41,438 nucleotides of DNA from Flavobacteriia bacterium (lineage in GTDB: Bacteria > Bacteroidota > Bacteroidia > Flavobacteriales > Flavobacteriaceae): NCBI GenBank assembly GCA_011391075.1, contig JAABRF010000015.1, positions 1 through 41,438 on the forward strand, in the 5' to 3' direction. How positions within the stretch are numbered: position 1 is the first letter of the stretch; each line of letters opens with the position of its first letter. The notes beneath the pieces were generated by a model. That model did not search any database and was not told the DNA's origin. It saw nothing but the letters and a program-made list of their open reading frames with translations. The position numbers were made by a program, and so were the translations under genes. Positions 1 to 8,905 of this stretch are shown here, in pieces.

Positions 1-68
1 ATGTTTAAAGTTTAAAGTTGTTTTAACTTAAACCTTAAACTTAAAACCTTAAACCTTAAACCTTTAAC
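1..68. repeat. 23S-5S spacer with heptad repeats
   Basis: The spacer before the 5S gene is built of degenerate 7-bp units, TTTAAAG at the left and AAACCTT at the right. The same units occur after the stop codons of ffh and nadK in this window. No gene is seen here. Confidence 0.6.
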
Positions 69-70
69 CC

Positions 71-178
<108 letters not shown>

Positions 179-190
179 CTTTTATACACT

Positions 191-226
191 AAAACCCGTT
201 AATCAAATGATTAACGGGTTTTTTTA
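191..226 (+). terminator. rRNA operon terminator
   Basis: A perfect 15-bp inverted repeat (191-205 with 208-222, arm AAAACCCGTTAATCA) is followed by a run of T. It lies just after the 5S gene and should end the rRNA operon transcript. Confidence 0.9.
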
Positions 227-481
227 TGGATATCCTTTAAACCTTTTTATTTTAATAGCAAGGATGCGTTTGGTCCCTCATTGAATAACAAATCCAATAA
301 ACTTAAATTTGATAGAAATCCGTGTTTGGAATCAAATACCTATGATAAACCGGAATACCTGAATTATCCTTCAGTTTCTAACTTGATTTCAACCAACTAT
401 CATTGCTCTCATTTATAAAATGTATGATTATATAAATAGGGTTTGAAATAACTTGTAACTTAATCCAATTGTTTTAATTAG
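227..481. other. Gene-poor stretch after the rRNA operon
   Basis: Between the 5S terminator and the terminator of the porin gene I see no supportable gene. One frame stays open from about 227 to 416 on the plus strand, but it has no ATG start and no recognisable protein features. Confidence 0.5.
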
Positions 482-514
482 AAAACAAAAAAGGGACATT
501 TGATAATGTCCCTT
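482..514 (-). terminator. Terminator of the porin gene
   Basis: A perfect 9-bp stem (AAGGGACAT, 491-499 with 506-514) is followed on the minus strand by a T-rich tract. It lies 36 bases after the porin stop codon. Confidence 0.8.
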
Positions 515-549
515 ATATGTATCTAATTTAAGTTGAATATAATTTTTAC

Positions 550-1770
550 CTATAAGTAAATCATTGCTTGTAAACTTAATGTGTTATAATCGGCATCTCC
601 CATTTTTTCATTGGCATATTCGATTGTTAATTTTGAATTATGTCCACTAAAATAAGCGTTTGCACCAATTCCTAATCTTTTTTTAGAATCATCAGTTGCA
701 TGATAGGTGTGTTTTAAATATGAAACATAAGGTTGAAATCTTGTTTTTTCCTTTGCTCCAGGAACTAAGTATCCTATATGAGTATACAACATTTGACCAC
801 TTCCATATGCATTAAACAAATAATCTTTTCCATAATCATTATTTTCCCAAACAGCATATCCGGTAATAGCTGCTCCTTTGCTTCCAATTGGAGTATCACA
901 AAAAATGTCCATAGCCATTAAGTTTACATTTTCACCTTTCAAATCTCCGTTTTGATCACTAAAAACAGATCCATTTGGATGGGTAAAGTATCCAACTCCA
1001 ACATTGAGAACCTTTTTCGTTCCAACATAACTACCAACTTTGTAAGGCAATAAAAAGGACTCTTTATCCCAAATATTATATGAAAGATATCCTGAAAAAG
1101 TTTTTCCTGCTTCTTTGGATCCCAATAACCTTTTTCCTCCATATACAGCTTGTCCATTCATTACAGGTGTACGATTATCTAATCCATTGGTAATTGCATC
1201 ATTAACGGATACCTGATATTGGAGTTTGCCAAGTTCTCCTTTAGCGAAAATTCCAAGATGTCTGGCAAATTGATCAGAAAGTCCCAATGTAGACCAGGAT
1301 TGGCGGTTATTATCCAATGTCATTATGTTTAAAGTACTTTGACTATTTAATCGAGATATTCCATTGTAATAATGTAATCCTGCCCCAATTGTTAACTTTT
1401 CATTTATGTTATACTGTCCCCATGCATCATGCATAAATATTTGAGCACCATCTCCCTTACCAGTTGCATGCATCGTTTCAGCATTTAAGCTATTTAACCC
1501 AAAATGAGTTACAATCATAAATTTGGGACTGATTTGACTGAATAAGAGAACACGAGCCCTTCTCAATTGAAAAGTTGTGGAAGCTTTGTCATCTGCAGCA
1601 TTGTCTGCATAATTGGCTTGAACTTGTGCCCAAGAAATGATACGCAAATACTTTTTGCCTTCTTCATCAAATTTGACTTTTAATCCGCCACCATAATCTG
1701 GAGAGCCTTGTGCAAATAATCCTAAATTAACTGAAACAGTAAATACTAAAAAAAAGATTTTAACTTTCAT
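550..1770 (-). CDS. Outer-membrane porin, phosphate-selective O/P-like
   Basis: This is a probable outer-membrane beta-barrel of the OprO/OprP-like porin family, letting small solutes cross the outer membrane. The 406-residue product has a signal peptide ending near FAQG (residues 18-22). Alternating hydrophobic/aromatic strands run to the C-terminus (QAMIYL). The segment FQLRRARVLLFSQISPKF near residue 68 looks like the conserved N-terminal part of such porins (first strands with an RRAR motif), and the length suits a 16-18 strand barrel. The start is an ATG directly before a Lys-containing signal peptide. The gene is monocistronic, with hairpin terminators before and after it. The substrate cannot be read from sequence; anion or phosphate transport is only a family expectation. 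Confidence 0.78.
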   Translation of the reverse strand: MKVKIFFLVFTVSVNLGLFAQGSPDYGGGLKVKFDEEGKKYLRIISWAQVQANYADNAADDKASTTFQLRRARVLLFSQISPKFMIVTHFGLNSLNAETMHATGKGDGAQIFMHDAWGQYNINEKLTIGAGLHYYNGISRLNSQSTLNIMTLDNNRQSWSTLGLSDQFARHLGIFAKGELGKLQYQVSVNDAITNGLDNRTPVMNGQAVYGGKRLLGSKEAGKTFSGYLSYNIWDKESFLLPYKVGSYVGTKKVLNVGVGYFTHPNGSVFSDQNGDLKGENVNLMAMDIFCDTPIGSKGAAITGYAVWENNDYGKDYLFNAYGSGQMLYTHIGYLVPGAKEKTRFQPYVSYLKHTYHATDDSKKRLGIGANAYFSGHNSKLTIEYANEKMGDADYNTLSLQAMIYL

Positions 1771-1915
1771 AAATTTAAAAATTAATATTGTTATAAATAC
1801 TATTGGTTAGAATTCCTATTAAATTTAAAGTAAATTAAAATTAAATATGAATAAAATATAATAGGAATTAATATTTCACAAATATGATATAAAAATAGTT
1901 AAAATTCAATAAAGT

Positions 1916-1950
1916 AAAAAAAAATCACTCAAATATTTGAGTGATTTTTT
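1916..1950 (-). terminator. Terminator after the 511-residue secreted protein gene
   Basis: A perfect palindrome (arm AAAATCACTCAAAT, 1921-1948) is flanked by a run of A on the left and T on the right, so it can act on both strands. Only the minus-strand gene ending 20 bases away needs it. Confidence 0.8.
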
Positions 1951-1969
1951 AAATTAAATAAAGTTGTTT

Positions 1970-3505
1970 TTATTTAATGTTTAATTTTTCCAAATGTAAT
2001 TCGATTTTCTTTTCTTTTTTATTGTAATCCAACATTAATACATGTCCAACTTTTCCCGGTAAAACTAAAGTTGCATATCTTTTTTTCTTTTCGATATAAA
2101 TTTTATCTGTTGTAAGTTTTCCTTCATTTTGAATTACCGAAACAAATGCCCATTTATCATCTTCTGATTCAAGTCTTTCGAAATCAATAAAATTAGCGTA
2201 GAATCTGTCATTTTCAATATCATTTTGAAGGTTGATAAAATCAAATGCTCCCATTGCTTTTAATACATGTGCATTTAATTGAGGACTACCTAATTCAATT
2301 GGACTTTGAGCTCTTGATTTTCCTTTTTTAAATACATCTAAATTTACAAAATTAAAATCTTTATCAAACTTATAAACTACAGCATCTGTAATGCTTAATT
2401 GTGTAATGTTTCCTGATTGACCTTTAGAGAGTATAGCAACCGCAATTCCTGCAGCACTAGCAGTTCTTCTGTACATCTCACCAACAGCATAATAATCCCC
2501 TGTTTTTGATTTAATTATATCATGGAAATATACCAAACTTCTATTTTTGGTATCTTCATTGCTTTCCTTTAGTTTTTGAAAAAGTTTATTTTCCCAAGAT
2601 ATAGTTTTATCACTTACTAAATTACCTTTATTGTCTAAAACTTCGATAAATAATCCTAAACTTTTATCATTTAGTATATTATCTCCATCCTTAAAGTATT
2701 CTCCTAAGACCACTATGTTTCCATTTTCCTCAATAAATGAATTGGTAATCAATCTCGGATTTTTTTCTCTTGAATAAAGTTTTTTAAATAATTGGTTACC
2801 ACTATCAACATCATAAACAACCAATGAAATGTCAGTTTTTGTTGTCATTCTTGACTTTTTACTCATTTCTAAGGCTACTAAATATAGTTCATTGCTTTGG
2901 ATTGGATTTAAAGATAGGATATTTGAATCGGTTTCAGGCGTATTATATTCCCAAGCTTTACCTTCTGTGGTACTAGGTAAAAATCTCAAATCATAACCAA
3001 TTCCTTTGGTGTCAGAGACAGTAGTGATGATAAAACCTTTATTGTCAACAGGAACTAACAATTCAGTATATCCCATTGCTGCAAATTGGGCAAACCAGTT
3101 TAGTTCTTTTTTTTTGATCTCATACGTTTGATCTTTTGATACTTCTCCTATTTCATTATAGGTAATAACTCTAAACTTTTTATCCTTTTGATTTAAAAAC
3201 ACAAATGCAATTTCTTTGTTATTAAACGAACTAGAAATAAGAATTGTATTATTATCATCAACAAAGGATTTTATAGCAACTGTGTTTAAATTTTGATCTA
3301 AAATTTGAATGGCATATTCTCTTTGTCCTTTATGAAGTTTATCTACTTCGTAAAAAAAGTAATAACCATCCACATTATTATTTTGATCATACATAGCACC
3401 AGAATCTTTAAGCCTAAATGATACAATTTTATCAATTACGGTTGTTTGAGTCCAAAATTGTATACCTGAGCAACTTAAAACTAAAAATAAGACTAATTTT
3501 TTCAT
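1970..3505 (-). CDS. Secreted protein of unknown function, 511 residues
   Basis: I do not recognise a characterised family; it resembles uncharacterised secreted Bacteroidetes proteins (possibly the DUF6770 group, not certain). A signal peptide is visible (MKKLVLFLVLSCSGIQFWTQ). The mature part alternates short hydrophobic strands with polar turns, such as IAFVFLNQKDKKFRVITYNE and IVVLGEYFKDGDNILNDKS. This pattern recalls a WD40-like or kelch-like propeller of repeated blades of about 45-55 residues. The only cysteine is in the signal peptide. The C-terminal piece (HVLMLDYNKKEKKIELHLEKLN) is a beta hairpin, and no type IX sorting domain is evident. The gene lies 84 bases after the M48 protease gene on the same strand, so a shared transcript is possible. 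Confidence 0.6.
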   Translation of the reverse strand: MKKLVLFLVLSCSGIQFWTQTTVIDKIVSFRLKDSGAMYDQNNNVDGYYFFYEVDKLHKGQREYAIQILDQNLNTVAIKSFVDDNNTILISSSFNNKEIAFVFLNQKDKKFRVITYNEIGEVSKDQTYEIKKKELNWFAQFAAMGYTELLVPVDNKGFIITTVSDTKGIGYDLRFLPSTTEGKAWEYNTPETDSNILSLNPIQSNELYLVALEMSKKSRMTTKTDISLVVYDVDSGNQLFKKLYSREKNPRLITNSFIEENGNIVVLGEYFKDGDNILNDKSLGLFIEVLDNKGNLVSDKTISWENKLFQKLKESNEDTKNRSLVYFHDIIKSKTGDYYAVGEMYRRTASAAGIAVAILSKGQSGNITQLSITDAVVYKFDKDFNFVNLDVFKKGKSRAQSPIELGSPQLNAHVLKAMGAFDFINLQNDIENDRFYANFIDFERLESEDDKWAFVSVIQNEGKLTTDKIYIEKKKRYATLVLPGKVGHVLMLDYNKKEKKIELHLEKLNIK

Positions 3506-3589
3506 AATTTGTTAATTAATAAATGGGTGATTAAATTTGTTTATTTGTTTCTAGTTTTTAGTTTTTAGATTATTTGGTATAAAATTAAA

Positions 3590-4933
3590 TCATGGATTAA
3601 ACTTCTTAATCAGTTGATCGTATGTTTTAAATGACATTTGAGATTTATATTTTTCAGCAAAATTGTATCCTATTTTTGAAATATCAAACAATTCAGTTTT
3701 TGTTATAAATAGCCTTATTTGATTAATATTTTCCTCTTTTGAAAATGGATTAACCTGTGGAACTCCTTTTCCAATACTGTGTTTTAATTTAGCATTGTAT
3801 AGGTAAATAATTGATTCACCAAGTAGGTCATAATTCAAACTATTGTGGTTGTCAAAATCATTTTTAAGTAAAAAATATAGTAATAAATCAAAATTTTGAT
3901 GGTCCAAAAGTGATTTATAAATAATAGGTTTGGTAGTTTGTTTCAAATAATCAATTTTGCTTTTATTTTGTGAAATATGTAATGAATCTATTTGGAATAG
4001 ATTCATTAAATTGAAAATCCTTTCATGCGCATAAGGATGTGTTCTGATAGAATCTTTGTCGATTTGATAATCATTAATACTTTCCTTAACAGCAAATAAA
4101 GTTTTTTCTTTCGTAATCCAATTTTTATTAAATCGATAGTTTTCAAAATCAAATACAGATTGAATTGGAATACTATCACTTAATATTATTTCTTCTAATT
4201 GTCCCAATTTCTTTAATGTTTGTACACTAATATCTGGATTATAAATGGTGTTTTTCATTAATTTATAACCTAATTCATCAGCTTTTAACTCGGTCTCTCT
4301 TGAATAATCAAACATATCAAAACTCAAAACCTTATATAATTTAATTCCGGCATTGGTTTGACCATATTTTTCTCTTTTTATCTCTTTTACTTTTTCTTTG
4401 GTTTCTTTAGAATTAAAATTACTTAAATACTTATCAATCTGATTATTGAAATCATCATTTAAAAAATGTGCTATTTCATGACATATTACAAATGCTATTT
4501 CATCATCACTTTCCAAAAAGTTAAATAAACCTAAATTTACGACAAAAAGACTGTCACCATAGAAAGCAGCATTTGGTATAACTGAACGATCAAATAGAAA
4601 ATAAAAATTATACCTTTTCAGTTCAGGATTCCCAACATAAATATTATTTAAAATTTCGTCAAAATGAACTTTTAATTCAGGAACAAAAATAAAATTACTA
4701 TCGTTTAATTCTTCAGTTAAAACTTCAAGTCTGCTTTTATAAAACTTTTTTTTCTGACTAACGTATTCTCCTTTGAGTTGATCAATTTGAAATTGTGTAG
4801 TATTATTCAGAAACGTAAAGAGTGAATCTGAATTTTTTGGTAAATAAAAATCGGTTTGTCCGTATACTAATGGAAAAAAAACAAATAATATTAGAGAGCA
4901 AATCTTTTTCAAAATTTTATGTAATAAAATCAT
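3590..4933 (-). CDS. Secreted M48-type zinc metalloprotease
   Basis: This is a predicted periplasmic or secreted zinc peptidase related to family M48. An N-terminal signal peptide (residues 1-25, ending VYGQ) precedes a domain with the zinc motif HEIAH (152-156) and the downstream third-ligand motif ELKAD (215-219). The order and spacing are those of M48. The C-terminal 200 residues, beyond the motif HPYAHERIFNL (298-308, comparable with the HPxxxxRI motif of M48 proteins), are helical and specific to this protein. It is 38 bases downstream of folD on the same strand, but an operon with folD has no functional logic. The gene is AT-rich and Asn/Lys-rich. The peptidase assignment is firm; the substrate is unknown. 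Confidence 0.82.
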   Translation of the reverse strand: MILLHKILKKICSLILFVFFPLVYGQTDFYLPKNSDSLFTFLNNTTQFQIDQLKGEYVSQKKKFYKSRLEVLTEELNDSNFIFVPELKVHFDEILNNIYVGNPELKRYNFYFLFDRSVIPNAAFYGDSLFVVNLGLFNFLESDDEIAFVICHEIAHFLNDDFNNQIDKYLSNFNSKETKEKVKEIKREKYGQTNAGIKLYKVLSFDMFDYSRETELKADELGYKLMKNTIYNPDISVQTLKKLGQLEEIILSDSIPIQSVFDFENYRFNKNWITKEKTLFAVKESINDYQIDKDSIRTHPYAHERIFNLMNLFQIDSLHISQNKSKIDYLKQTTKPIIYKSLLDHQNFDLLLYFLLKNDFDNHNSLNYDLLGESIIYLYNAKLKHSIGKGVPQVNPFSKEENINQIRLFITKTELFDISKIGYNFAEKYKSQMSFKTYDQLIKKFNP

Positions 4934-4971
4934 AACAATTTAGCTTTGGATACATGCAAATTTATATATAA

Positions 4972-5844
4972 TTATTTCATTAAACAAGTATTTAAAGTGT
5001 TTTTTAAAAGCATTGCAATGGTCATTGGACCAACACCTCCCGGTACAGGTGTGATGTATGATGCCTTTTTACTGACACTCTCAAAATGAACATCACCAGC
5101 CAATCGGTATCCCTGTTTTTTACTATTATCTTCAATACGTGTAATTCCAACATCGATTATAACCACTCCTTGTTTTACCATTTCACCTGTTAGGAATTCT
5201 GCTTTACCTAAAGCAGCAATAATTATATCAGCTTTTTGTGTGTAGTCAATTAAATTTTGAGTTCTGCTGTGCGTCAAAATAACAGTTGCATCTCCTGTTT
5301 TTCTCTTTTGACTCAATAAAATACTCATGGGTCTTCCTACAATATGACTTCTGCCAATAACAACAATATTTTTTCCGGAAGTTGAAATTTGATATCTTTC
5401 CAATAACTCCATAATACCATAAGGTGTTGCAGGTAACAAAGTTGGTAATTCCAAAGTCATTTTGCCAACATTGACCGGATGAAACCCATCTACATCTTTT
5501 AAAGGATCAATAGCCATTATTATTTTTTGCTCATCAATATGATGGGGTAGAGGAAGTTGGACGATAAATCCATCAATATCTTTATCCAGATTAAGTATAT
5601 TTATCTCGTGTAGTAATTGCTCTTCCGTGGTATTTTCGGGTAATTCTATTAATGTAGAATTAAAACCAACTTGCATACAACTCTTTACCTTACTGTTGAC
5701 ATAAGTCATACTCGCACCATCATTTCCAATAATAATGGCTGCCAAATGTGGTATTTTCAGTCCTTTTTCTTTCCTGAGAAGTACTTCTTGTGCGATTTCT
5801 TTCTTGATTTGTTCGGAGGTAGCTTTCCCGTCTATTAAAATCAT
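4972..5844 (-). CDS. folD: Bifunctional methylenetetrahydrofolate dehydrogenase / methenyltetrahydrofolate cyclohydrolase
   Basis: FolD interconverts 5,10-methylene-, 5,10-methenyl- and 10-formyl-tetrahydrofolate in the cytosol, supplying one-carbon units for purines and formyl-Met-tRNA. The 290-residue length is typical. Visible family motifs are YVNSK with the catalytic Lys at about 52, [12 protein letters not shown] (118-129), the NADP-binding GRSHIVGRP (164-172) and [10 protein letters not shown] (266-275) near the C-terminus. The ATG start begins directly at the first family strand ([10 protein letters not shown]). It sits 113 bases after ffh on the same strand, separated by heptad repeats. 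Folate biosynthesis is also represented elsewhere in the window by the FolK fusion. Confidence 0.97.
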   Translation of the reverse strand: MILIDGKATSEQIKKEIAQEVLLRKEKGLKIPHLAAIIIGNDGASMTYVNSKVKSCMQVGFNSTLIELPENTTEEQLLHEINILNLDKDIDGFIVQLPLPHHIDEQKIIMAIDPLKDVDGFHPVNVGKMTLELPTLLPATPYGIMELLERYQISTSGKNIVVIGRSHIVGRPMSILLSQKRKTGDATVILTHSRTQNLIDYTQKADIIIAALGKAEFLTGEMVKQGVVIIDVGITRIEDNSKKQGYRLAGDVHFESVSKKASYITPVPGGVGPMTIAMLLKNTLNTCLMK

Positions 5845-5933
5845 CTATTTGACTAATTTAAATGTGAAATATTATTAAGTTGTATATTTTGATATGGGAA
5901 TAATTAATTTTATAAAAAAAAGCAACAACCTTA

Positions 5934-5957
5934 GACTTTAAACTTTAAACTTTAAAC
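5934..5957. repeat. TTTAAAG heptad repeat after ffh
   Basis: On the coding strand the ffh stop codon TGA is followed directly by about three units of GTTTAAA. A similar array follows the nadK stop codon and lies before the 5S gene. Confidence 0.7.
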
Positions 5958-7289
5958 TCATTTCATCCCTTTCATCATTTGCATCATTTGACGTTTTCCT
6001 TCAGGGTTTTGCATCATTTTCATCATTTTACTCATTTGGTCAAATTGTTTCATCAGTTGATTGACTTCCTGAATGTTAGTGCCAGCTCCTTTCGCGATAC
6101 GTGCTTTTCGGCTAGCATTGATGATGCTGGGTTCTTGACGTTCCTTTGGAGACATTGAGTGGATGATGGCTTCAATTCCTTTGAATGCATTGTCGTCGAT
6201 TTCCACATCTTTCATCATTTTTCCGGCTCCTGGAATCATTCCAACCAAATCTTTCATACTTCCCATTTTTTTGATTTGCTGAATTTGTTTTAAAAAGTCA
6301 TCAAATCCAAATTGGTTTTTGGCAATTTTTTTAGCGATTTTTCTAGCTTCTTCTTCGTCATATTGTTCTTGTGCTCTTTCAACCAATGAAATGACGTCAC
6401 CCATTCCCAATATGCGATCTGCCATACGATCGGGATGAAACACATCAATGGCATCCATTTTTTCACCGGTTCCAATAAATTTAATCGGTTTGTCAACAAC
6501 AGATTTGATACTCAATGCTGCTCCACCACGAGTATCACCATCCAATTTTGTCAATACAACTCCGTCAAAATTCAAAACATCATTAAAAGTTTTGGCTGTA
6601 TTTACAGCATCCTGACCTGTCATAGAATCCACGACAAATAAGGTTTCATGAGGCTGTATTGCTTTATGGATATTTGCAATTTCAGTCATCATGACTTCGT
6701 CAACTGCCAATCGGCCGGCAGTATCTATGATAATTAAGTTTTTGTTTTTTTCTTTGGCAAATTTCAATGCATTCTGAGCAATAGCAACCGGATTTTTATT
6801 TTCGGGTTCACTGTATACTTCAACACCAATCTGTTCTCCTACTACATGTAATTGGGTAATCGCAGCCGGACGATAAACGTCACAGGCAACCAATAATGGA
6901 TTTTTTCCTTTTTTAGATTTCAAATAATTGGCCAATTTACCTGAAAAGGTTGTTTTACCCGATCCTTGTAATCCTGACATCAAAATGATAGTTGGATTTC
7001 CAGATAGATTGACTCCTGCAGTTTCTCCACCCATTAATTCAACCAATTCATCCTTAACAATCTTAACCATTAATTGGCCAGGTTGCAAGGTTGTCAATAC
7101 ATTTTGACCTATCGCTTTATCTTTTACTCTTGTTGTAAAATCTTTTGCAATTTTAAAATTTACGTCAGCATCCAAAAGCGCTTTTCTTACTTCTTTTAAG
7201 GTTTCAGCTACATTAACTTCGGTGATTTTTCCATGTCCTTTTAAAATATGAAAGGCTTTATCCAGTTTTTCAGAAAGATTATTAAACAT
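5958..7289 (-). CDS. ffh: Signal recognition particle protein (SRP54/Ffh)
   Basis: Ffh binds signal sequences of nascent inner-membrane proteins together with 4.5S RNA and docks with FtsY. The N domain (1-95) is followed by the GTPase G domain with P-loop GLQGSGKT (106-113), DTAGR (189-193) and TKLD (247-250). The methionine-rich M domain (about 300-443) ends in a cluster of Met residues (MSKMMKMMQNPEGKRQMMQM). At 443 residues it has normal family length. The ATG start gives the usual MFNNLSEKLDKAF beginning. A TAnnTTTG -7 box is seen 46 bases upstream. The gene's stop codon runs into a heptad repeat array. Confidence 0.98.
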   Translation of the reverse strand: MFNNLSEKLDKAFHILKGHGKITEVNVAETLKEVRKALLDADVNFKIAKDFTTRVKDKAIGQNVLTTLQPGQLMVKIVKDELVELMGGETAGVNLSGNPTIILMSGLQGSGKTTFSGKLANYLKSKKGKNPLLVACDVYRPAAITQLHVVGEQIGVEVYSEPENKNPVAIAQNALKFAKEKNKNLIIIDTAGRLAVDEVMMTEIANIHKAIQPHETLFVVDSMTGQDAVNTAKTFNDVLNFDGVVLTKLDGDTRGGAALSIKSVVDKPIKFIGTGEKMDAIDVFHPDRMADRILGMGDVISLVERAQEQYDEEEARKIAKKIAKNQFGFDDFLKQIQQIKKMGSMKDLVGMIPGAGKMMKDVEIDDNAFKGIEAIIHSMSPKERQEPSIINASRKARIAKGAGTNIQEVNQLMKQFDQMSKMMKMMQNPEGKRQMMQMMKGMK

Positions 7290-7334
7290 GTTTTAGTGTA
7301 CGTTTTATTGTGTTTTTTATTTTTTTATCAACGG

Positions 7335-7342
7335 CAAAGTTA
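7335..7342 (-). promoter_or_regulatory. -7 box of the ffh promoter
   Basis: On the minus strand this reads TAACTTTG, a full match to the Bacteroidetes TAnnTTTG consensus, 46 bases before the ffh ATG. No clear -33 TTTG was seen at the usual distance. Confidence 0.45.
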
Positions 7343-7537
7343 CTAAATTAAATCAAAAATAAAGTATTGAATATGATTTCAAAAGTATTGTCATTTTTGT
7401 TTTGATTTTATCCGTTTAAAGGATTAATAATACATATATAGATGCATGAAATTTTTTAAAAAGTTTATTAATTGGAATATTTTTTAATTAATAATGTTAA
7501 ATCAAGAATCACTTTATGCTCATTTCTAGTAATTGTG

Positions 7538-7545
7538 TAATTTTG
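7538..7545 (+). promoter_or_regulatory. -7 box before pgsA
   Basis: TAATTTTG matches TAnnTTTG, 80 bases before the pgsA start codon. A -33 element is not clear, so a chance match cannot be excluded. Confidence 0.35.
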
Positions 7546-7625
7546 TCAAGATTTATGAGTTTGAATGGTATGATACTTGATATTAGTGAGACATTTAATT
7601 GTTCAAACTTCTATAATTTTCAATT

Positions 7626-8207
7626 ATGAATCGTATGAATTTTCCAAATATTTTAACGTCATTACGTATTGTAGTAGCTTTAGTAGCCCCATTTTTTTTA
7701 ATTAATGGAGATTTATGGACTAGGATTATTGCTGGTTTTTTCATTCTAATTGCCATTGTAACAGATTTTTTGGATGGTTGGTATGCTCGAAAATACAATG
7801 AAGTAACCAAATTAGGAAAAATCTTAGATCCCATTGCTGATAAAGTGTTGATAATCATAACTTTTTCAGTTTTTGTTTATTTGGATGTACTTTCTATCTG
7901 GTGGATCATTCCGATATTTATAAGAGAAATTTTAATTACAGTATATCGATTTTTGTTTTTAAGTAAAAATATTGTTGTGGCAGCAACAAAAAGTGGTAAA
8001 GTCAAAACTGTTGTTCAAATGATAACCATTGGCATTGCCTATTTTTGGTTTATGACGCATCGTCATTACAGAGAATACCATTATAGTTTTTTTGGAATTA
8101 TTTTACATATAGCCTTGATAGTTACTCTTTATCTTACGATACATTCTGGAGTCGTGTTTTTGATTGATAATTGGAAGAATATCAAGAAGTATCATCATTT
8201 AATTTAA
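7626..8207 (+). CDS. pgsA: CDP-diacylglycerol-glycerol-3-phosphate 3-phosphatidyltransferase
   Basis: This inner-membrane enzyme condenses CDP-diacylglycerol with glycerol 3-phosphate to phosphatidylglycerol phosphate, the committed step to phosphatidylglycerol. The complete CDP-alcohol phosphotransferase signature D-x2-DG-x2-AR-x8-G-x3-D-x3-D is present (D47, D50-G51, A54-R55, G64, D68, D72). The 193 residues include about five hydrophobic membrane helices, and the N-terminus (MNFPNILTSLRI) is typical of PgsA. The next gene, 14 bases downstream, is a PAP2 phosphatase that could remove the phosphate from the product. A phosphatidylserine- or cardiolipin-type relative is less likely given the NxLTxxRI start. 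Confidence 0.92.
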   Translation: MNRMNFPNILTSLRIVVALVAPFFLINGDLWTRIIAGFFILIAIVTDFLDGWYARKYNEVTKLGKILDPIADKVLIIITFSVFVYLDVLSIWWIIPIFIREILITVYRFLFLSKNIVVAATKSGKVKTVVQMITIGIAYFWFMTHRHYREYHYSFFGIILHIALIVTLYLTIHSGVVFLIDNWKNIKKYHHLI

Positions 8208-8221
8208 TAATTGCTTGATTA

Positions 8222-8686
8222 ATGTCTCTAAATAGAACTTTTTTAAGCAAAAAATGGGAAGATTGGAATCGGGATTTTTCTGCTTTAGCAAATCCCATTT
8301 TATTGATTTTACTTCCTTTTATTTTTCTAGGTACTTCTGAAATATTTTATCGTTTACTTTTTGTATTGTTATTAAATGAGCTATTGTGTTCATTAATTAA
8401 GATCTTTTATCACAAGCAAAGGCCTTCAGGTCAAACGTTTAGTACGCTTATTGAAAAAATTGATGCAGGTAGTTTTCCCAGTATTCATGCATCCCGGATT
8501 ACCATAGCTTACCTTACCCTTTTCATTTATTCTGAACACATCGCAATTAAGTTAGTTTTGCTATTACTCATGGTTTTAGTCATGATTTCTCGAGTTGTCC
8601 TTAAAAAACACTATTGGGTGGATGTTATGGGTGGATTTCTTATTGGACTTTTTTTGTGGGGATTATTTTTTTATAAAATTTTCTAA
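8222..8686 (+). CDS. PAP2-family membrane phosphatase (candidate PGP phosphatase)
   Basis: This is a small integral membrane phosphatase with all three PAP2 motifs: K-x6-RP (K60 to RP67-68), PSIH (86-89, usually PSGH) and SR-x5-H-x3-D (S123-R124, H130, D134). Four or five hydrophobic segments fill the 154 residues. The family hydrolyses lipid phosphates such as phosphatidate, phosphatidylglycerol phosphate or undecaprenyl diphosphate. Its position 14 bases after pgsA, in an apparent operon, favours phosphatidylglycerol-phosphate phosphatase (PgpB-like) activity; this is an inference from context. The Gly-to-Ile change inside PSGH is a small departure from the consensus that leaves the catalytic His intact. 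Confidence 0.85.
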   Translation: MSLNRTFLSKKWEDWNRDFSALANPILLILLPFIFLGTSEIFYRLLFVLLLNELLCSLIKIFYHKQRPSGQTFSTLIEKIDAGSFPSIHASRITIAYLTLFIYSEHIAIKLVLLLLMVLVMISRVVLKKHYWVDVMGGFLIGLFLWGLFFYKIF

Positions 8687-8690
8687 ATAT

Positions 8691-8724
8691 AAAATCCTTG
8701 TTAAAATAATTTAACAAGGATTTA
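8691..8724. terminator. Bidirectional terminator between the PAP2 gene and tRNA-Leu
   Basis: A perfect 14-bp stem (8692-8705 with 8710-8723, arm AAATCCTTGTTAAA) has a 4-base loop. The T-rich side is on the minus strand, suiting the tRNA transcript. It also lies directly after the plus-strand PAP2 gene. Confidence 0.75.
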
Positions 8725-8727
8725 AAG

Positions 8728-8811
8728 TGCACACAACAAGACTCGAACTTGCACGTCCTAACGGACACTAGCCCCTCAAGCTAGCATGTCTACCAATTCC
8801 ACCATGTGTGC
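8728..8811 (-). tRNA. tRNA-Leu (anticodon GAG)
   Basis: The minus strand folds as a class II tRNA. It has a perfect 7-bp acceptor stem (GCACACA with TGTGTGC), a D-arm with GGTAGAC, an anticodon arm CTAGC-TTGAGGG-GCTAG with anticodon GAG, a long variable arm (TGTCCGTTAGGACG) and a T-loop TTCGAGT. The discriminator base is A, as expected for leucine, and CCA is not encoded. It reads CUU and CUC codons. Confidence 0.96.
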
Positions 8812-8859
8812 TTTACTGAAGTACATATTTAATTGATCTATTAACAACTTCAAGGGATG

Positions 8860-8867
8860 CAAAATTA
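8860..8867 (-). promoter_or_regulatory. -7 box before tRNA-Leu
   Basis: On the minus strand this reads TAATTTTG (TAnnTTTG), about 49 bases before the tRNA 5' end. The spacer up to aroK is short, so the two promoters are back to back; the aroK one may be the imperfect CATATTTG at 8881-8888. Confidence 0.4.
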
Positions 8868-8905
8868 TAAATATTTTACACATATTTGTAGCTTAAAACA
8901 ATATT

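Larger units (their letters stand above)
7290..7625. other. Divergent intergenic region between ffh and pgsA
   Basis: This very AT-rich region has no supportable ORF. It holds the two outward promoters marked separately (7335-7342 for ffh, 7538-7545 for pgsA); nothing else was recognised. Confidence 0.6.

Noticed and set aside
227-416. Open frame after the 5S gene
   Set aside because: It has no ATG start and no protein-like pattern; chance openness is more likely.
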